Position numbers and translations under genes: made by a program. The notes beneath the pieces were generated by a model. That model was not told the DNA's origin. It was given only the letters and a program-made list of their open reading frames with translations, and made no database searches. 64,000 nt of DNA from Adineta ricciae (Eukaryota; Rotifera; Eurotatoria; Adinetida; Adinetidae): assembly GCA_905250025.1 (NCBI GenBank), contig CAJNOJ010000120.1:124001-188000 (forward strand), read 5' to 3'. Below are positions 48,128-59,450 of this stretch, one piece after another; within the stretch, counting starts at the first letter, position 1, and every line of letters begins with the position of its first letter.

Positions 48128-48739
48128 TGCATTGTATATGTATTTTGTATCAAATAATGCGCACACTTATTTCCGTAAAGAAAAGCCATAATCGGGTAGT
48201 GCGATAATGTTCACTTTCATTGACCTTCTAAAATGTTTATAACAAGTACTTGATTTTAAAGAGACATCGAGTTCAATCAAACCCGAATTTGAGATAGAAT
48301 GAGACAAGGACAAATAAAAACTTGAATTTCACACCATCATTTAATAGTAATGTTAAACACTTCAGTAAGATTTTATAGTTATAATCACTTGAATAATCAA
48401 GAGCAAGTATTGAAAAGAAACCATATTGTATGGTTAAAGCGCCACCTATCAGTCATCGTTTCTGATTTGTTATGTTGAAAGTCCATGTTAAACTTATTGT
48501 TTCTTCAAGTAATGGATGAGAACAGGAAAAAAACAAATAATTCGAATGGCTAGGCGAAATAAACAAGGCACAACTAGTTAATCAGAAGGAAATTTGATCT
48601 GAAAAGATCGTTTATCATCGGAATTTGACCATGTGTCTAACCTTCTATTTAAAGTGAAATTCGATTTCAAGAACATCTTCATTGCAATCAGTTACTCAAT
48701 TGTTTATCATTTTTCTTACAACAAACAGAATTTTCAAAA
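48128..48739. other. Intergenic, nothing recognised
   Basis: About 600 bases upstream of the tetraspanin gene. An acceptor-like TTTCTTACAACAAACAG precedes its ATG. No ORF, repeat or RNA gene recognised. Confidence 0.4.
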
Positions 48740-49964
48740 ATGACTTCGACACCGATGAAAAAACCTGATAGATTCAATGCCAACAATAAAGGATACTGTA
48801 GTGTGTTCGGTATTAAAGCTTCAATCATTATTGTCGGTTTTCTTCTATTGGTAGCTGTTCTCTCCTTGTCTTATTTATCGTTTTGGACAATTGTAACCAA
48901 ACATAAATACGCTTTGCTCGCTTCAGCCTATCTTTATACGACTGCAACATATTGTTTATTATTATCAGCAATAATTACGTGTGTAGCAATTATTGTCCTA
49001 TTTATTACTTCGTGGAATGAATATGAAAAAGGATTGAAATTTGTAAGTCTATTTTGAAGAAGGAAATGGTTTACTATTCAAACACGAATGGTTTAGACGT
49101 TATTGATATTGGTATTAACATTCGCTTGTGAAATAACAGCTGGTTTACTAGCATTTGGTTATACAGTTAATGTGAGTTGACTGAATTGTTCAATTGGAAA
49201 ATAAATGCAAATATTTAGCTCGAAGAACGTTTATCGATAAATTTACTTGAAACCATTCAATATAAGTATCTATTCGATAGTGGAAAAACGAAATCATTCG
49301 ATCAAATGCAGAGACTCGTATGTCGAATTTTTCAGAAGCTCGATTATATTTATGATTTCGCTTTTAGCTTCGATGTTGTGGATCAAAATCATTTGAAGTA
49401 AGATCATTTCTTCTCATAATCATCTAATCAAAACATCTCGAATTGACTATAGGATTGGCAATTAAACTCGCATTTTAACGCATCGATGAATTCAGCTGTA
49501 CCCGACAGTTGTTGCAAATCGTATGAACCGAAATGCGCTCGAAAACCGTACGGCAAACACCCTTCGAATATATTTTCACACGTACGTTAACAATTAGAAG
49601 AGTAGAACGAAGAAATCGCTAGTTCTGTCTTCATTCAAATGTTACTAAGTACAAAATATCACTTTTATTTTTGAATAGGGCTGTTCACCTGCACTGTACA
49701 ATTTTTATCATACACACTTAGTTACACTTGGATGTGTTACAGTAGGCGTCGCATCTCTTCAGGTGAGATTGTTTTTTTGTTATTGACTCAATAATCAGTT
49801 ACATATCTTCATAGATATTTATTATTATTCTGCTTGTCTGGCTGATACAGCGTCTTGAAAAAATACGAATTCGTAATCAATCGACTATATCTGCCACCAA
49901 AGTGCGTCGTATGTCGAATGAGATTACTTATTATCCAATTCAATCGTCGGCATCAGTCAAATAA
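48740..49964 (+). CDS. Tetraspanin
   Basis: ATG 48740, exons about 48740-49041, 49098-49171, 49220-49318, 49368-49397, 49453-49580, 49679-49761 and 49814-49964. Four hydrophobic segments are visible: KASIIIVGFLLLVAVLSLSY, TATYCLLLSAIITCVAIIVL, LLILVLTFACEITAGLLAF and LGCVTVGVASLQIFIIILLV. The large extracellular loop between TM3 and TM4 has the diagnostic CCG (LLRCCGSKSFEDW) and a PDSCC motif (AVPDSCCKSYEPKC), plus further paired cysteines. Tetraspanins organise membrane microdomains with integrins and other partners; the partner here is unknown. Cytosolic tail is short, ending SASVK. RBM26/27 starts 242 bases downstream. Confidence 0.9.
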
Positions 49965-50205
49965 TGTTTTGTTTTTTTTTCCGGAAAATCAATGCATGAT
50001 ATCGCACTTCCATCTAACTACTTCAGATATATTTCACAGTTGTTTTTCTCTTTAAGTTGTGAAAACTAATTTTCCAGATCGATTTGGAATGCTCAATTTT
50101 GCATGCACGTACGAAGAAAGAAATTTTAATCTTCGTGACTTTTTCTAGATTTGTTGTAACGTGAAAAGATTCGCTTTTGTATATAATTAAAGAATCGTTA
50201 TTTTC

Positions 50206-53200
50206 ATGTTGATCGACGACGAAGTAGCATTACGAGAATGGCTCGTTGCAACACTCGAGCCGATGTAGGTTCTCTTCCTTTCCAATGAATATCATCGCAT
50301 ATTATTTATCTTAATGTAGATGCGACGCAGAGCCCATGGCTTTAGCTCGTTATGTTCTCGCTCTGGTAGCGAAAGATAAACCATTAGACAAATTACGTGA
50401 AAACTGTATTGATCGATTAGAAGTCTTTCTTGATCGTGGTATGTAGATTTAACTTGTTTTCGATTGGTTGAGATTTGTATGTATGGCTGTGCGTTGAATT
50501 TTTAGCCACAAAAGATTTTGTTGATCAATTGTTTGACGTCATTCGAAATGGACGGTATATTCCCGAAGCAAAAAAAGTCCGTTTTCGTTTTTATTGGAAA
50601 TTCGTATGGAATGAATTCATATTTTCTTTAGGAAAATGTGCAACCCAAAGCGAGTGATAGTAGTGATGAGAAATCAGCAGAATCATCTGAACTGTTAGAA
50701 CCACAAAATTCTTCGTCGCCAGCGAAACAAGATAATGAACAACAACAGCAACAAATCCCTACGATTTCTCAAGACACATCATCTTCTGAACAAACCACAG
50801 TTGCTCAACAACAATCATCTGGAGCGATAATCCAACCTGTTAAAAGACGGTATTCCTACCGTTCATCTTCCGGTCGTCATCATTCGCCTAATCCGCGACG
50901 GCATGTGAATACGACCAGTGGCGGTGCTAATCGCCATCAGACATCGTCACACTATCGTCAAACAACAAATTCCAATAATCAACGTTCGAATCGTTCATCG
51001 TCTCGCTCACGTTCCGGTTCACCACCGCCAGCAAAACGTGCACAACGTTCCTATTCACATTCATCATCCGGTTCATCCTCACGTTCCTCGCCATCACGTC
51101 CAATCAGTACTATTCATCAAGCACCGACGACAAATACAAATTTTTTATACAAAAAAATACCTTGTAGTGATTTTTTTGAAAATAAAGGTTACTGTGCACT
51201 CGGAGATTCATGTCCATATGATCATGGAACAAATGCTCTTGTTTTCGAACAACAGCAACAACAACAACAGCAGCAGCAACAACAACAACAAACATATTAT
51301 CCGCCTTATCAGCAATATGGAATGCCTCCAGCTCATCTTCATCCACATTACCACGAATATAATCCCGAAACACCTGAATTAAAACATGGATCACATCAAG
51401 GTCCACCAATGTACATGAGGCATCCTATGCATCACCATCATGCGCGCATGCAAGGTCCACCATTACCAGCAGGACAACCACCATTATCACAACAGCAAAT
51501 GATGATGATGAATCCTCAACGTACACTTGTTACTGTGGTGACCAATGCTGAACCATTGCCGCTCGAACAAAAACTACGACAAAATGATTCAAGTATAAAC
51601 TATTAATTGTTTTCTATTTCGTACTCAACATTTCCATTGTTGCTTTTTTCTTTTCGTCTAGTGGGAATACCGGGTGGTCCGATGATGTACCCTAAACGAC
51701 ATGGTACTGCCGGCCCTTATCCAAATGATCGACGACCACAACAACAAATGCAACAACAGCATCAGCATCAGCATCAGCATCAGCATCCGCATCAGCAGCA
51801 ACACCAGCAGCAGCAGCAGCAGCAGCAAGAACAAGCACCCGCTAATGATTCAAATAACAATAACAATACTAACACGGCTAACAGTCATACGAATCCTTCG
51901 AATTCAAATAATGGATATCATGGGCGAGGATGGAAACGTCCATGTATGTTAATGATCATGCACAAAGACGTTGGTATTTATTTATTCGTTTGTTTGAATT
52001 TAGGGCAAAAGCCAGATGGATCTAGTGCAACACCAGCCACTCTTGAAATACGTAAAATTCCGGTTGAATTCAATACCATTTCCAAATTAAACGAGCACTT
52101 TAGCAAGTTCGGTACAGTTACAAACGTTCAAGTATATTCTATATTTCATTTGATCTTTATTTTTTAATAAACACAAGCCTTTTGTCTCTTAGATTGCTTA
52201 TGATGGAGCACCCGATTCAGCTCTGGTTGCCTATGCCACCCAGCATCAAGCTGAGACGGCTTATAAAAATCCTCAGCCATTATTTAATAATCGTTTCATT
52301 AAGATCTTCTGGCACAACAATAATAAGGTAAATCATCATGAACAAAACATCGAAATCTGCATCGAGATTTTGCATTTTCTAGGGGCAATCTTCTGGTAAC
52401 AATAGTAATAGTTCTAATCAATCCACGCAGCAATCAGCAGCGACAGCATCGTCGTCATCAGATGTGGCACCAACTAAGAAACCATCAACGAGCACACCCA
52501 ATCCCATGAAACTTCACTGGATGAAAATGCAACAACTATCAGGAAACAAAACCGATCAAACACCAACGGTATTTTATTGATCGTATTCGTTCTAAACTTA
52601 TTCTTCATAAATCATTTCGTAGACTACTCAGCCAACTACAACTCAAACAACAGCAACAGCAACGGTAACTCCTGCAGCGGTAGCGGCACCCGTAGCCCCT
52701 GTAGCTGCGCCAACTTCAAAGAAAACGACTCACCCATCTTCAACGATTACGAAAAAAGAAGCAGCGAAGAAAGCTGCCGTTGAAATTCAACGTAAAAAAC
52801 AAGGTTTACTTGAAGAACAAATTCAACAGCAGAAACTATTACTAAAAAAATTAGAAGTCGCTGAGACAAATACCGAGAAAGAATCTATTCGATCTTTGAT
52901 GAAACAAGTCGATTCTACTATTGTGATGCTTAAAGATTCACTGCGTTTAACAGCACCCGTCAAAACATCATCGTCGTCTTTGTCAGCAGCAGCAACATCA
53001 AAGCCGGTCCCACCGACGAAAATCAGTCAGCAGGATGCACTCAAACAACGTGCGCAGACTTTACGGAAACAACTTGAGACTCTTAGAGCTAAAACATCAG
53101 CAGACATGGTAATTAACATTTGATAATCTTGTAAAACATCGTTTACACAGAAGTTTCGTTTAGCGTCGTGCAATGAGCTCAACATTAGGTCAATCATCAT

Positions 53201-53974
53201 TCAATTTGACAAATGCTCACAATGATAATGAACATAATATCAAACAAAAACAACTAGTTATTAAAAACATCAATGATTTACCACGAAATGAATTAGAAGG
53301 CTTTTTAAAGGTTCATATCAATATTCTATGAGAAAACATTCAATTCTCTACCTCCCTCTCACTTTTTTAGAAATCTGGAGCGACAAAAATTCAATCGGGT
53401 GATAATGACAATACACTACTTGTAACATATTCTTCTCAATCGGATGCAGATAAAGTAAAGAAATCAATGTGTCATATTATTCTCATGTTCCATTCATGTC
53501 TTATTTTAGATACAACAGAATGGACTAACATTTCAGGATCGTAATCTTGATGTCTCTTTCAATGCAGACACGTCATTAAACACCAGTGGTAAAAAGCGAA
53601 CTCTCTCAGAAACCATCGAAGATGAACTGCTTGGCGCAACATCCGCGGACACGACTCATGAAGGTGCAGAGGATGATGATGATAATGACGATGATGATGA
53701 TGAACCCGAAGCAAAACGAAGAAATCAAAGTCAAACCAGTGATGTTGATGAGAGCGAAGATGTAAGTTCCAATTGAAAGAAAAGATTCCATTGTACAACT
53801 TATCTTTAACTTCAGATTGAAGAAGATCAACTCTTAGCGGATACTAGTCGATCGTCAAATACTCGTGAATCAAAACATACGAATCTTTCTTTGAATAGTC
53901 ATGACGAATTGAATCAACATTACGAATTTGAACCCCAAGATCTTGACGATGAAGTTCAATTACTCAATTCTTGA
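50206..53974 (+). CDS. RBM26: RBM26/RBM27-type RNA-binding protein (PWI-like, CCCH, RRM)
   Basis: Start ATG 50206. Short exons encode the PWI-like N-terminal domain: LREWLVATLEPICDAEPMAL, ARYVLALVAKDKPLDKLREN and ATKDFVDQLFDVI, as in RBM26/27. A large exon (about 50634-51590) has an S/R/H-rich region and a CCCH zinc finger (CSDFFENKGYCALGDSCPYDH). Next come Q/H-rich stretches, then an RRM with TLEIRKIPVEFNTISKLNEH, FGTVTNVQ, and NNRFIKIFWHNN, near-identical in layout to RBM26. A coiled coil (KQGLLEEQIQQQKLLLKKL), a second RRM-like fold (QLVIKNINDLPRNE) and an acidic tail ending DDEVQLLNS complete it. The family is nuclear and linked to exosome-targeting (PAXT) RNA decay. RBM26 and RBM27 are vertebrate paralogues, so the symbol stands for either. 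Confidence 0.93.
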
Positions 53975-55595
53975 TACAGTATTTGTATTCAATATTGAAT
54001 AGGAATATTATTAAACAAAATATACCCTATACTTTGAACATTTCTTGAAAATACAGTTGGTGTCTTTTTGTTTTCGTTTTGCTTTTCTCTTCTTTCTTTC
54101 GGCGTGTGCATGTTTCTCTCTTTCTTTCTTTCTTTTTTTTGTCTATTTCGCGCCTCTAGTTATTTGTTTCGTTTATTTGTTCTATTTGATTCTGTTAGAT
54201 GTCGTAAACCATCATACACACATACGCGTATTGCATACTTCCATCAAAACAAACAGACAAAAAAAACGCACAAAACTATATATTATACAAAATAAAAAAC
54301 GAATCTAGCTAAATATTCATATGAACACTAGGAAAAATGACGGTGTTCAGTCAAGCATATAAAATTTAATCTTTTTAATCTACGTGTTGTTACAAATATA
54401 TTATGTACAAGACTGATTAGTTGATACTATGATGCACTATAAGTACTTTCATTATTCGAATATAAATATACAAAAACGAACATTGATATTGAATGTGTCT
54501 AATCGAAACATAGTGATGGATATTCTTTTTATTACTATTGATTAATATATGTTGATGTGAGAATGAAGACGAAAGTACGATATTGTTAATTCAAATTAAG
54601 ATTAGACGCATCCTGACATATGCGCTCGTGTCACGTTGAACGTTAACTCGAATAGATAGATCATCTGATATTCATACTTGTTCTTCTTTTGGAATAAACA
54701 AGTGGCATATGCTATACACCTCGCAAGAACAGAATGTTGTTTTTCTTTGAACGAATGTCTGTGTCCACCAATACAAACATCGTACACTTTTCTTTTATTT
54801 GTTGTTGAGTGTAACTTACAACATTAGATCAGCATATAAAAACCATTTGTAGGGCTATTCGTTTGATTCTTTAGGAATAATGTTTAAATTGAACTATTTG
54901 TGATATCAAATCATCAATCAAATTGATGTAATCAAAGATGATATGTTGAACTAATATTTATAAAAAAATTATTCGCATACATATAGATAAAATCTTCTGT
55001 CTAACTAATGACAAATGAGTTTTGTATAAAAAAAATGCTATTCTTCATTAGAGATCATTCATGATAGCATCGTTTTCTCGCGAATTCACCACGTATTTGT
55101 CTCACAATCTATTTGCAGAAACATAGAGATGTCCGGTAGATCGCTGTTCGAAAACGAATATAGAGAAAAACATTTCTCTCTTATCTATGGTAATAGACAT
55201 AAGAGAGTTTTATTATCGTGGTGAGTATAGTTATTTGTGTTGGGTGACAGAGGTACATGAAAGGTCAATGGACAATCTGGCAATAGGTCACCGTGAGAAA
55301 GAAAGAAAAAACGAAAAAGAAAAAATCGATAGCTATCGTCACTACCGCCTTACGATCACACATCTACTATTTTCATTCATTTTCTATATCGACATCTTTT
55401 CGATTGATACGGTCCGCTGAACAGCAAATGTCGTGTATCATCTATTGTGTCTAGTAAGTATTAATGATAAGAAGCGTGCTTTGTTTTTACTCTTAACATC
55501 ACGGCTTCATTTTTGAACAACAGAAAAAGTAATACCTGGTGTTTGTGTCAATGACAGTCTCTTCATATCACTAGAATATTTCAATACAGATCGTT
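53975..55595. other. 1.6 kb intergenic, low-complexity, nothing recognised
   Basis: Begins with the RBM26/27 3' region (AATAAAAAACG near 54290) and contains CTTTCTTTCTTTC-type pyrimidine tracts at about 54118-54140. The ORFs at 54045-54308 and 55187-55420 are hydrophobic or charged low-complexity frames without motifs; I do not call them. No RNA gene seen. TTTCAATACAG ends just before ATG 55596. Confidence 0.4.
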
Positions 55596-58051
55596 ATGCA
55601 TTATCCAACAGCGGAATATACTTATGTAGATGAAAACGGGCAAAATATAGAACCATCAAGATATGTACAACACTTTTATACTGATAATAATGATCAAGCT
55701 GCTTCTCATGTGGTCGTAGATGAGAATAATTATGATTGTAGTCAACAACAACAGCAACAACAAATACAATACCGACCGATTGTTATTGATGGTTCTCAGC
55801 CACTGTAAGTTGCATGTGTAAATCTTGAGAAAGTTTTCGAACAAAAGAATTATTTGTTTTCATTTACGCATATTTTTTATCTTATCTATGAAGCGTAACT
55901 AGACATCAATAAATCGATAATTTCGTATGTTAGTTCTTCTTTTAAAAACCGAATGAATAATTAAATTGTTGTCCAATACAGATAATCATATGTTTTGGAT
56001 TTATTTTTATATTTTTTATTCTTTCCTATTTGATTCGTCATGCCTGCCAATAATAAAACTCGATTATTAGCAAATATAAATTAGATTTCGATTTCTTTAG
56101 AGCGAAATGTAGTGTACTATACTTGGGCACAGCGATTTCTTCGCCTGGTCAACGTGGTATAGATGCTATACAAGAACCTTTATCCCGACGATATCCCGTA
56201 GATGGAAAAGAAGTTGTTCGAGGTATGCCCATATCTGTTTTCTTTTAACAATCGAAAATATCGTTTGAAATTTCTTAGGTATTGAAGCATGGTTGTCCGT
56301 CTATGACAATGGGTTACAATTACAATTTGCTCGTGATCCATCTGTTGTTTTATTCTATCCGATACGTTCACTCATCTACTGTGCTAGTATTCGTTTCGCC
56401 ACACGAACTCAAACAGGTGCCGAATTTCCGAATGGATGGCGTTTCGTACCTTTGGATTCGCCAGCAGCTGCTCGAATGGAAAACACACGTAACCCACCCT
56501 TATTCGCCGTCACTTTTCGACGTACTCGCCATTTACCTGTTGATGAATGTCATTCATTTGTTACGAAGACAAGACAGGCTGCTCTAGCGCTTGTTCAAGC
56601 ATGTTTTAGCGCCTATCAAGCAACTGTGCCCCATCAGGATTGTTCCAAAGTGCCACTCTATTTCAAAGTATGAGAATGCAAACGATTGTAATTTGGAATA
56701 TTGAACGATATGATTGCATAGGTTGATGATTACGGATCGAAGAATAAAGAAATTGATAACGAAATACGTATCGTACCGGCACCCGACCGCGAGCGTACAC
56801 TAGATTATCAAACAAATACGGAAGGCGGTGGATTCTATTATAAAACAGATCGAGTGCCTATTGATATTTGGCAACTGTGGGAACATCATAAATATGACAA
56901 TGATCGATCGACAAGTAAAAATCGTTCAGTGTCATCGAGATGTAAGTAGAAAAACAAAGTAGAGGTTTTTTCCTGAAAGCACATTTACAATTTCTTTTCC
57001 TTATTCAGCGCAATCGTGTAGTTCAAATCGAACAAGTTCTTCATCATCATCATCATCGACAGTCTCATCTTCGTGTTCATCTTGTCATCATAGTCGACGT
57101 AGTCGACGGCGGCGTAGGCGACGATTGACATCGATAGCATCTATCTCTGCAAGTCAACGTCCAATACAGCAGCAGCAGCAGCCAACTACCCAACCAGCTC
57201 CATCCTTTCCACTATCGGATTGCCAGTCGCTAATAACAAACACGGTAACAACTGCAACAACACCTGTTCCTCAATCAGGACAGACAACCATGGATCCATA
57301 TGCACCAGCACCCAATCTAATACGTGTCGAACGAATCAAAGATGTCAATTCAGGCCAAGATGTTTTTATTCGATGGGTGAGCGAAGCAAATCCTTCGTCG
57401 ACAGTCTATGATGAACAACAAACATCTGCGCCCCAACAAAGTTACTCGACTCAACCACCAACGAGCTCAGGAGTCAACTATCAATATCAAATGAATCAAG
57501 AGCTACCTAGTGAAGTTGAACGTTTAACGATGGAAGATGAACATCTACGGAAATCGCTTATATTTGACGATCGACCACCATCGATAGCATCGAATTTCAA
57601 GCAGAAAAAATACAAAAAACGTGACCATCATCGTAGTTTCGACGATGAGAAAGCCAACTACGAAATAGTCAATGGTTTCTTTGAAGATCGTCAAGGAAGA
57701 AAACGTCCGGTTAAACTTGATCGTACACGTGTCACCACTGTAAAAGATTACCGACATGCATACAACGATGCTGTTAATTCATCTGCTCCACAAACCGATC
57801 GTCGTCATAGTTATCTGGCTACATCCATAGTGCAACAGCCAGCAATGCGAGAAAAGCAACAATATCCTATGCCAACGTATCCCCGACCGACAGCTCAACC
57901 AATGATGAGACCGTTCGGAACACCCTTTCTTCCGCGTGCAACACATTTCTATCCTCAACAACCATTTAATGCAACGCCGTTGTATTCTCAGACGAATTTC
58001 ATGAATGGACCTCCTATGTCACATCCGCCATTTTGGTATCGACCCATGTAG
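55596..58051 (+). CDS. Phosphotyrosine-binding (PTB/PID) domain protein with disordered tail
   Basis: Exons about 55596-55804, 56101-56223, 56279-56668, 56722-56941 and 57008-58051. The N-terminus is short and Q-rich. A PTB/PID domain follows: KCSVLYLGTAISSPGQRGID, then VVRGIEAWLSVYDNGLQL, FYPIRSLIYCASIRFA, PPLFAVTFRRT, and CHSFVTKTRQAALALVQACF, matching the beta-strand/C-terminal helix order of PID domains. Next come a Ser-rich then Arg-rich segment (SRRSRRRRRRRL), Q/P-rich regions and a C-terminus rich in P, F and Y. PTB domains bind NPxY-type tails of receptors as adaptors; the partner is unknown. The first intron is unusually long (about 300 nt). No named orthologue recognised. Confidence 0.78.
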
Positions 58052-58451
58052 TAGTTTCTGAGTTTTGTGTTAGTTGTTTCTCTTCGTTCATGTTGTTATT
58101 CTCGTTTTAATAAAAATAAGAAAACTTTTTTCGTAAATAAGTTTCCTTCCGTCTGGAACATAATATTTTTCATATCCGAATTCTCTCAGGGCATCGATGA
58201 CGTCTAACATTACGCAAATCTAAGTCATCTCCAAAGCACATTGTTCACAAAGTTAACAGAAGAATAACAATTGTTGATTTTATTCTTGTGATGCATTGAA
58301 ATCACAATATTTACCAAAAATAAATACAAATTCTCTTATCATTTCATATGTGCCTAGTACTTATGGACATGTGTCTCCGTGTATAACCAAACCTATAAAT
58401 TATTCTTATATCGTGAAAGAATTTAGCAGATACTTTGTGTCGACATAGATC
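58052..58451. other. Intergenic, nothing recognised
   Basis: About 400 bases with AATAAAAATAAG near 58109 as a poly(A)-type signal for the PTB gene. GAATTTAGCAG precedes the SNARE leader. Nothing else seen. Confidence 0.4.
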
Positions 58452-58730
58452 ATGTCTTTAGAGCAACTTCAGAATGAAATCACTGGTGTAACGAATCTTA
58501 CAAGAGAAAATATACATCTATTAGAACAACAGCATATTAACTTGGAAAAATTGAGCTCAGCAGCTACGCATTTGCACGATGAAACGGATCGCTTTGCACG
58601 TGTTACCAACAAAACGAAATGGCGAATGTGGTGCAAAAATAATCTTCAAAAGATTAAGATCGCGTTAACCCTTCTTACTATTCTCATTGTATTGATCATG
58701 TTAATCATGTTTAGTAGATTCGTCTATTGA
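58452..58730 (+). CDS. Synaptobrevin/VAMP-like R-SNARE with Q at the zero layer
   Basis: Intronless, 92 residues. A SNARE motif (LQNEITGVTNLTRENIHLLE...) is followed by KWRMWCKN and a C-terminal anchor (ALTLLTILIVLIMLIMFSRF), the VAMP layout with no N-terminal longin domain. Aligning to synaptobrevin (V..VLER.QKLSEL) places hydrophobic layers at -3 (L), +4 (L), +7 (L), +11 (A), +14 (L) and +21 (F) around one position. That position, arginine in R-SNAREs, is glutamine here (LLEQQHINLEKL). Family role: vesicle side of membrane-fusion SNARE complexes. The anchor and layer spacing make the family call firm; its fusion partner set is unknown. Confidence 0.85.
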   Translation: MSLEQLQNEITGVTNLTRENIHLLEQQHINLEKLSSAATHLHDETDRFARVTNKTKWRMWCKNNLQKIKIALTLLTILIVLIMLIMFSRFVY

Positions 58731-59450
58731 TCAACGACGCACAACTACAAACTAGTGACATCTGACTATAAAAATCTATAAGAATTCTATGGAAGCTAAT
58801 TAAACGAGCAAAGAACACGAAGTTTTATAGTTGATTTAATTTTCTTTGTTATTTTACTGATTTAATAATAAGAAGAAACTAATTAGGAGGCTATAATTTC
58901 AAATAAGATTTCTAATCTAATGATTCATTGATATAAACCAATTGAAAATGATTTGACATCCCCTCCTCATGTGAAAAAAATTTCGAAATTTTTTCCTATT
59001 CTAACGTTGGATTTTTCTTTTCTCTCGTAGAAAAAAAAAGAGCAACATGCATCATCGAATGTCTTTTCTCGTTTATTTCTTTTCACTTGAGAAGCGCAGG
59101 CGTTGAGTACACATTCAAATACATAGCTGTTATTCAGTGACGTTATTCGTCAAAATCGTCTCTCATCGATTGTTTCTTTTCTAGTATTTATTTATACAGC
59201 AATCAGTTTTTATCGTCCAGTTATCGACGAAAACAACATTTAATACTTTATTTTAATTAACATTCTTTCAACCTATTGTCTTGGATTAGATAATAATTTA
59301 TTGATTCATTTCTTCTTCTGAACAATCAAACTTTCGACCACTAAGTGGTGTTTACCTCCTATGACTAATCGGTATTCGATACGTGCATCAAATTAATAGA
59401 ACGGAGCAGATATTTAACAGAAATCTTTTCATTTTTCTTTGTCATATTTC
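58731..59450. other. Intergenic, nothing recognised
   Basis: About 720 AT-rich bases between the SNARE gene and eIF4G. Pyrimidine and A runs but no ORF, repeat or RNA gene seen. It presumably contains the eIF4G promoter and leader. Confidence 0.4.

Noticed and set aside
51110-51409. Minus-strand Val-rich ORF in the RBM26/27 gene
   Set aside because: Reverse frame of the glutamine-rich exon; the plus frame has the CCCH finger and RRM.
54045-54308. Hydrophobic plus-strand ORFs after RBM26/27
   Set aside because: They arise from CTTT/TTTC tracts in the 3' region and contain no recognisable protein pattern.
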